From Lantana camara (lineage: Eukaryota > Streptophyta > Magnoliopsida > Lamiales > Verbenaceae), in NCBI GenBank assembly GCA_037501455.1, contig CM074858.1:102706001-102770000 (forward strand): a stretch of 64,000 bases of DNA. The letters are read 5' to 3'. Below are positions 58,401-64,000 of this stretch, piece by piece; the stretch's first letter is position 1; each line of letters begins with the position of its first letter. A model generated the notes under the pieces. It made no database searches. It saw only the letters and a program-made list of their open reading frames with translations, and had not been told where the DNA came from. The position numbers and the translations under genes are program-made.

Positions 58401-60036
58401 CCCTATTAAAGGTAAAAGATCAACCAGATGAATTTTAATTAAAAAGAATGTATCAGTAAAATAGTAATAGAACAGTAGATAATTGTGCTCTTAACAAAAC
58501 AAATGCAAAAGGGAAGTGCTAGTAATTTGACAAGATGGAAGGGTTAAAATTAGTATTCTGCAACTTTATGGACCAAACAGGCCAATTCTTTCGATATATT
58601 TACGCAGTCAAATCGTAGAAGTTCATGGGTAAGAAAACATAACTATACTCCAAAAGCAAACAAAGGCACACTAATAAACACCTTGGACCATCTTCTGCAA
58701 TGCCTCAATGGCCAAACAATCTGCATTCACAAAAATTGGATTTCTTGTCATCACTTTCGAAACCAATGTCTGATCAGGCCTCAACTCCTCAGCTATAACC
58801 CTGGTTGCTATATCCTACGAACAAAATGTTAAAAAAATCAGTTAATTCAAGAGTGAACAATCACAGCAGAGGTTCTCTATTTCAGTGCTTTAAAGGGCAA
58901 AAGGTCATTTCAATGACTATATAAGTTTGCTGCACTCATTCAAATAATCAAACACCTTATCAGTGACAATCCCAGAAAGCAAGGCATTAGCATCTGTGAG
59001 CAGAACAGCATCAACACGCCTCGATGCCATCCTCCTACACGCATCTGACACAGTGGTCCCTTCAGGGATTGTAAGCGCCTTAGATAAACGCAGTTTCTTC
59101 ACTGTCCTTTCCACTCCAGTAGACCTGAATATACAAATACACAACCATATATGACAAAGAAATGTGCAATCACAATACAATCAAAGATGAAACGCATATA
59201 TAGTAACATACAATCACAAAGATGTGGATCCTCTGCATAAGGATCAACTAAATGACTCACGTAGATGTCTCGGACAAGATTTAAGAGGACCATGAGTAAA
59301 AATCCTACCATAAACTCCATACTTTTTAAATAGTGGACTTGCAAATACAAGATAGCAAAAACAAAGAGAGCTACACATATCAAAGCACGAGAAAAATGAA
59401 ACTTCACCGTGTTCACCACTAGAAATTATCATGTTTGCATAAGCTGCATTCAGTTAGTGGAAATTTGACTTTCTTACTAAATTTCCAATCCAAAAAGCCA
59501 CTTCTGCATGCATGAATTTGGATACTTATACACTGGACATCAAAGAAATGGTTCAGCAAACTCATACGAGATAACTTATGGCACCATAAAATTTTCTTTT
59601 CAGGCAATTAATAACAAAAAACTGTTCCAATAAGATGTTAGTGATTTCTGCAACGCTTCTCATGCTAATAAAATTCTCACTTGTCTAAAAATTAGTTTCT
59701 CAACTCCATCCCGATCGAAGACTACAACTCAACTTTCACATTCAGGTCGCCATAAAATTCCCACAACATACCAAAAACCAAACCCGATTCCCCTTCCAAA
59801 TAAGTAACATTTGTACAACACACAACACAATCTTTTTTTCTTTTTTTTTCAGTTTTGTTCAGGGTTGAGGTGTCTCACGACTTAGAAAGGGACGACGGCT
59901 TCCCATTGGTCCCATTAACCGAAAATCCATTCTCAGCAGGCGGCGCCGACGACGACCTCTGCAAGGTGGTGGCGTGAAGGCGGTTTTTGGCCGCACTACT
60001 TCGTCTCCGAGGCGGCGGAGCAAGCGGATCACTCAT
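55437..60036 (-). CDS. CBS- and PB1-domain protein, CBSCBSPB type (14 exons)
   Basis: Fourteen exons join to 1644 nt, 547 residues. Exons (minus): 60036-59879, 59124-58956, 58814-58682, 58402-58238, 57964-57886, 57790-57677, 57567-57501, 57415-57310, 57244-57186, 56958-56852, 56764-56631, 56278-56196, 56110-56021, 55616-55437; all introns GT-AG and all phases agree. The Pro/Arg/Ser-rich N terminus (MSDPLAPPPRRRSS) is followed by four CBS motifs in two pairs (about residues 62-185 and 225-350; e.g. TIPEGTTVSDACRRMASRRV, LLTDANALLSGIVTDK, KFRHLPVVENGEVIAMLDIT, KFLHLPVVDK). A PB1 domain (about 400-490, FCFKFKDFKGRVHRF to DGDLVGAVSHA) and one C-terminal membrane segment (about 524-542) complete it. 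CBS pairs bind adenosyl ligands and PB1 mediates protein pairing; the biological role of this plant subfamily is not well defined. No lesions seen. Confidence 0.92.
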
Positions 60037-60720
60037 TTTCACTTTTTATATATACAAATTACGCGTAATTCGAGCGAGAATATGAAGAACAAAAGGATTA
60101 TATCAAAACTTAGAGAAATTTCATTCGATCAATAGAGAGGTTAGGGCTCCAATGATCTGGGAATTGCCCTAAGCCTCTCTCTCCTCTCTTCTTCCTGACC
60201 TCTTTTTCTCCCACTGAATTCAATACAGATCTCTTGAGTTTTGAATTTCTGTTCTTATTATGTTTTATTTTATTTTTTTATTTCATTTTTTTTCTCTTTT
60301 TCTTTTTATATATTTTAACTGGATTTTCTCGTCACCAAACAATTATGAGGAGGAAAAAGTAGAAATTTATTTTTCTGTTATTTTTTTTATTAAATTATAA
60401 TAAATATGTGGAACTGAATAATTGTTTGATGTACCAAATACATAATGTGTGTGTGCCGCATTCTAACACGCATCCATCATATTATTATTGTTCAAAAAAA
60501 ATTTTTTTTTCAATTTTATATCGTGGAATGATCGTGGCAGTGACTCTATGCTAATTTGAAAAGTTTGGATGACGTTGATAATTATGTAAATATTGTTTTG
60601 AGAAATTCATGATGTCCATTATTTCACATCGATTAATTTAATTTTGAAGCGTACTCTACCAGAAAGATATTTTATTTAATTTGGATAAAATTTATGAGGA
60701 GAAGTGAAAATTATAAAATT
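60037..60720. other. Upstream region of the CBS-PB1 gene
   Basis: 60040-60240 holds a CT-rich stretch (plus strand CTCTCTCTCCTCTCTTCTTCC at 60173-60193, GA-rich on the gene strand), typical of a plant 5' leader. A TATATATA-type sequence lies at 60048-60055. Nothing further is seen. Confidence 0.45.
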
Positions 60721-60724
60721 AAGA

Positions 60725-61244
60725 GGATTCAAATGTAAACGAGTCAAATAATAGGATGAGTGTGCTCTTGATTTATTCAATAATAAATTTAAATACGTTT
60801 ATTATTGAGGCCTAGGTGGAATTATAATCACTTGGTGTATGCCTAATTAGTAATTATCTATTATGTATGAATATAAATACGATGATATGGACACACAATA
60901 TGAATATGATAAAACGAAATTTTTTTATTTTTCACGTAAAAATATCTGACACAATATTCAATATAAGTATTCAATACAATAAAATGATTCGAATATAAAC
61001 AAGTTCAATTATAGGATGAGTGTGCGCTTGATTTATTCAATAATAAATTTAAATACGTTTATTACTGAAACCTACGTGAAATTATAATCACTTGGCGTAT
61101 GCCTAACTAGTAATTATCTATTATGTATGGATATAAATACGATGATACGGACATACACTATGAATATGTTAATACGATTTTTTTTTTTATTTTTCACGTA
61201 AGAATATTTGACACAATATAACCATACAATAAAATAATATAATT
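60725..61244 (+). repeat. Two tandem copies of a 260-bp AT-rich unit
   Basis: AGGATGAGTGTGCTCTTGATTT (60753) recurs 260 bp on with one change (61013). The rest of the units, including TATGCCTAATTAGTAATTAT and TACGATGATA, are colinear with modest divergence. Confidence 0.8.
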
Positions 61245-61335
61245 AGAAATATATATATATATATAGGATCTCCCCCCTTCAAAATCGGACGTCAAAGTTT
61301 CCTTTCATCCGGCTCAAGTAATAACTAAAGAGAGA

Positions 61336-61396
61336 GTTTAATCACCAAGTTCGGGATGGATTGGTGTGGTTCCTCTACGCCTAGGACTCCAGAATA
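61336..61396 (-). pseudogene. rrn5: Plastid 5S rRNA fragment
   Basis: The minus strand reads TATTCTGGAGTCCTAGGCGT, then AGAGGAACCACACCAATCCA and TCCCGAACTTGGTGATTAAAC. The 3' half of the RNA is missing. Confidence 0.75.
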
Positions 61397-61864
61397 TGGA
61401 ACCATGAACGAAGAAAGGCATGAGAGAAAAACCTATTGGCTAGTGATTGTGAGGCCTCAATTGGAAGGGATACCAAAGGCCTCTGCCCTTCCATTCCTTG
61501 GATAGATAGCCAGGATAAGGAAGAAGGGGGGAACAAGCACACTTGGAGAGCGCAGTACAACGGAAAGTTGTATGCTGCGTACGGGAAGGATGAATCGCTC
61601 CCAAAAATGAATCTATTGATTCTCTCCCAATTGGTTGGACCGTAGGTGCGATGCCTGCTAGTATAAGAACCAACTCATCGCTTCGTATTATCTGGATCTA
61701 AAAAACCGGTCAAGATATGAGAATCGGTCATATCTTTGTAACAACTGACTTGCAAAAGTTATAGAAGAAGGAACAAAATGGTACAAAAAATTGATTGTTT
61801 TTAGCGGGAAAATGATACGAAAAATAGTAACAATATATATAAAAATAACAAAAGTAACAAAAAA

Positions 61865-62165
61865 GAATAAGAAAAATAGCTTCATCCTCTCTATCAAACC
61901 TTAAATTAAAATTAGATAGATTAAAAAAAGTCAAAATAAAAAAATCGAGTGAAATTAAAGAAGAAAAAGATTCCATAATTAGCAATCAGATAATTGACAA
62001 ATCATCTAATCAAATTGAATCTCCCAGTTCGATAAATTCTTCTGTGCAAGAAAAAAAAATGAAGGATCTGATTGATAGAATAAGTACAGCTCGAAAAGAA
62101 CTAGAAAGAGTCAAAAAAACGAGACAAGAACTAAGTCCAACAATAACAATAAATGATCAAAAACC
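61865..62165 (+). pseudogene. ycf1: ycf1 fragment of plastid origin
   Basis: The Lys/Ile/Ser-rich frame fits plastid Ycf1 (Tic214), including LKLKLDRLKKVKIKKSSEIK and EKKMKDLIDRISTARKELER. It has no start and runs into unrelated sequence after about 62165. The region before 61865 (from about 61700) may be further, frame-broken ycf1. Confidence 0.65.
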
Positions 62166-62919
62166 TCAATTGATCAAATTGATTTTTGGGTTTCACTTTT
62201 TGAACTCCAATAAATCAAAAACAGTTCATTAAAATAAAAAGATTTTTTTTTGTTGGGGTGGGGTTCGATCCCTTAATTCTTAATAGGACGATCTCGTTTT
62301 ACAAAAGTATATATATATATATACCACATGTGTATAGTTTAACAAGAATGACAAGTGAAATATTAAATGTAATGCTATTATTATGCATTAGCACGAGACT
62401 ATAATTAGTTGGTGTATATTTTAGATATATAGGTCAATCAAATAATAAATCTAATGCATATGATATAGTTGATTCAATTAGACCAGTTAGCTTTATTGGT
62501 TTAGTGTAGTTTTCAAATATGACAAATTAAGCTTTTATTTCATTCAAATAAATTTAAATAATTTAAGAAATTAAAATGTATATGTGAGTGGTAATTGCAA
62601 TATTTTGTTTTGTTTTAAAAGTATTAAGGTAAAGTTTGGTAAAGTCAGAAAAGTTAAAAAAAAAACCTTACTTGTGAAGGGGAAAAACATAACTAAATAA
62701 ATTATTAGACTAAACAACGGGACAGTTTGAAATAACTCCCCATCAGTTTGAAATATTTTTACTTAACTCCCCATAAAATTATACTACATAAAAGATTAAA
62801 AGTATTTAACTACATAAAAGGATATTCCCACTTTACTCACTAAACCAATGTTTTATTTATTCTAAAACATAATCTAAAAATTTTTGCCCAAGTAAAGGAA
62901 AAAAAATGTTAAAAAATAT
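62166..62919. other. AT-rich intergenic DNA
   Basis: No gene. 62728-62780 (CAGTTTGAAATAACTCCCCA repeated in part) is reminiscent of the ends of the Mutator-type MITE but has no clear structure. Confidence 0.45.
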
Positions 62920-63006
62920 GGGGTGAGAGAGGCTCGAACTCTCGACCTCAGGATCACTCAGACAAAGCTATGAGACCTACGCGCTAACCAACTGCGCCAC
63001 CACCCC
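62920..63006 (-). tRNA. trnM-CAU: tRNA-Met (CAT), elongator, with 14-nt intron
   Basis: 87 nt from GGGGTGGTGGCGCAGTTGG to GCCTCTCTCACCCC on the minus strand; removal of the intron GCTTTGTCTGAGTG one base after the anticodon leaves 73 nt. All four arms pair: acceptor GGGGTGG/CTCACCCC, D arm GCGC...GCGC, anticodon arm TAGGT-CTCATAA-TCCTG region, T arm GAGAGTTCGAGCCTCTC. Both internal pol III promoter boxes are present. A run of six T lies within about ten bases downstream (62911-62916) and would end transcription. A short intron is known for plant elongator tRNA-Met. CCA is not encoded. Confidence 0.96.
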
Positions 63007-64000
63007 TTAATTAATCACTTTTGAGTTTTTTGTATGTATTACTAATATTTGTTTAGTACTATTGATTTATTGTTTTTTACCTTTTTTTTTATTATTGTGG
63101 ATAGATTTATTTACATCTAAATCACATATTTAAATAACAGAATACCCCACATTTAGCTTTATTAATATTTGACGGCCAAATGGATTCTAAAATTACCGAC
63201 GACCCCCTCTTTATTAGAAAATTCATTTAAAAACTATTGTATTCATTTGGAGTCGACATGTAAAAACTCATTTGTTGGGGGTTATGTTATTTAAAAACCG
63301 ATATAGATTTGAAATTTTAATAGAGTTATCAAGAATCCGAACGGAGAGGGGAACATTTGTAATTTTAAAATTTATTTGGGTATCTCATATTATTTAATTT
63401 AAATATTGGATGTTCTATTATTTAAAAACTAATTTGAGTTTTACAAAATCTTGCTTCGACAGGAAACTCTTCATGAAATACTAGATATTGTATTTTTTTT
63501 TGTTTAGTTTACTCGAATGTTCAATTTTATGGTTGAATGCATGACTACAAAATATATATGAGAGTTTGCATGTCATTGAGAGTACATTAATTAAGTCCAT
63601 TTTAAAGAAATTGGATTAATATAGTATGTATGTCACTCTTTGAGATTACATTGAGTCCATTTTGATGAAATATAAAATATTATTATGTTTTTTAGAATTT
63701 TCAAGAAAAGTAAGGTCAAAATCAAGTTATAGGATGTTAAATAAGGTTGATTTAAGTGGTTAAAAAAAATATTTTTTAGGATTAGGATTCGAATTCGAAT
63801 TCGAATTTCTCTAATAATTTGAGGGTGTATATTAAAAAAATATTGTATTGATATTTTCATTAAAAATTCGAACTGGACAAGTAAAACAAATTCGAACTCG
63901 GAAAATAAAACAAATTGATCAATCTATGATGCACGGACACGGACAAGGCGACACGGACACGACACGGATACGGCGACACGGATTTTTTCTTGAATTTCCC
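63007..64000. other. AT-rich intergenic DNA, repeat at the right edge
   Basis: No gene. 63931-63985 has CACGGACACG / GGCGACACGGA repeated several times and may be the start of a further repeat that continues outside the window. Confidence 0.45.

Larger units (their letters stand above)
61267..62165. pseudogene. Mosaic plastid DNA insertion (NUPT)
   Basis: Several plastid pieces are joined in non-plastid order. 61267-61313 (minus) reads GAGCCGGATGAAAGGAAACT, like domain V of a group II intron. 61336-61396 (minus) matches the 5' half of plastid 5S rRNA. 61397-61510 resembles the spacer before it. 61540-61660 contains GAGCGCAGTACAACGGAAAG and GGTTGGACCGTAGGTGCGAT, known from plastid rDNA-operon spacers. 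About 61865-62160 (plus) encodes a piece of ycf1 (e.g. SSNQIESPSSINSSVQEKKM, then DLIDRISTARKELE). Recognition is from memory. Confidence 0.7.

Noticed and set aside
61688..61985. Phe/Tyr-rich minus-strand frames
   Set aside because: Antisense of the AT-rich plastid ycf1 insertion.

Overview
This is nuclear DNA of a flowering plant, most likely a eudicot. The evidence is intron-containing plant genes with GT-AG (and two GC-AG) junctions, a nuclear tRNA-Met gene with a short intron, plant LTR-retrotransposon families, MITEs with plant-type ends, and a patch of plastid-derived DNA. Species cannot be told from the sequence. Most of the window is repeats. I support five intact protein genes, all on the minus strand, plus one tRNA gene.

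Layout: 1-7709 is the 5' part of a large non-coding LTR retrotransposon that runs off the left edge. 7710-13377 holds an LTR remnant, a solo LTR and a MITE. At 14.3-15.7, 29.9-31.2 and 33.0-34.3 kb lie three paralogous genes for secreted TAXI/EDGP-type pseudo-aspartic proteinases. They look like one tandem cluster pulled apart by a nest of transposons (16.7-27.4 kb) and by a retroposed PPR pseudogene (28.0-29.9 kb). 36.5-41.8 kb is a complete 10-exon POP1 gene (RNase P/MRP subunit). 43.7-53 kb is one end of a CACTA-like element plus repeats, invaded by a frameshifted copia element, which in turn contains a solo LTR. 55.4-60.0 kb is a complete 14-exon CBS/PB1-domain protein gene. 61.3-62.2 kb is a scrambled plastid insertion, and 62.9-63.0 kb is the tRNA-Met gene.

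The two housekeeping genes (POP1, CBS-PB1) sit in repeat-poor islands. The secreted-protein cluster shows duplication, tail remodelling, an apparent intron gain in one copy, and a conserved upstream block shared by the copies.

The most unusual observations are: (1) a 151-bp GC-AG intron present in only one of the three TAXI-like paralogs, flanked by a direct ACTCAG repeat and with imperfect inverted ends, which looks like an intron made by insertion; (2) arrays of short perfect palindromes at comparable places in three related solo LTRs, where the palindrome sequence differs between copies but the architecture is kept; (3) a PPR retropseudogene with a 19-bp target duplication and poly(A), lying between a TAXI-like gene's stop codon and a candidate poly(A) signal. 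All gene models were assembled by eye from reading frames and splice consensus.
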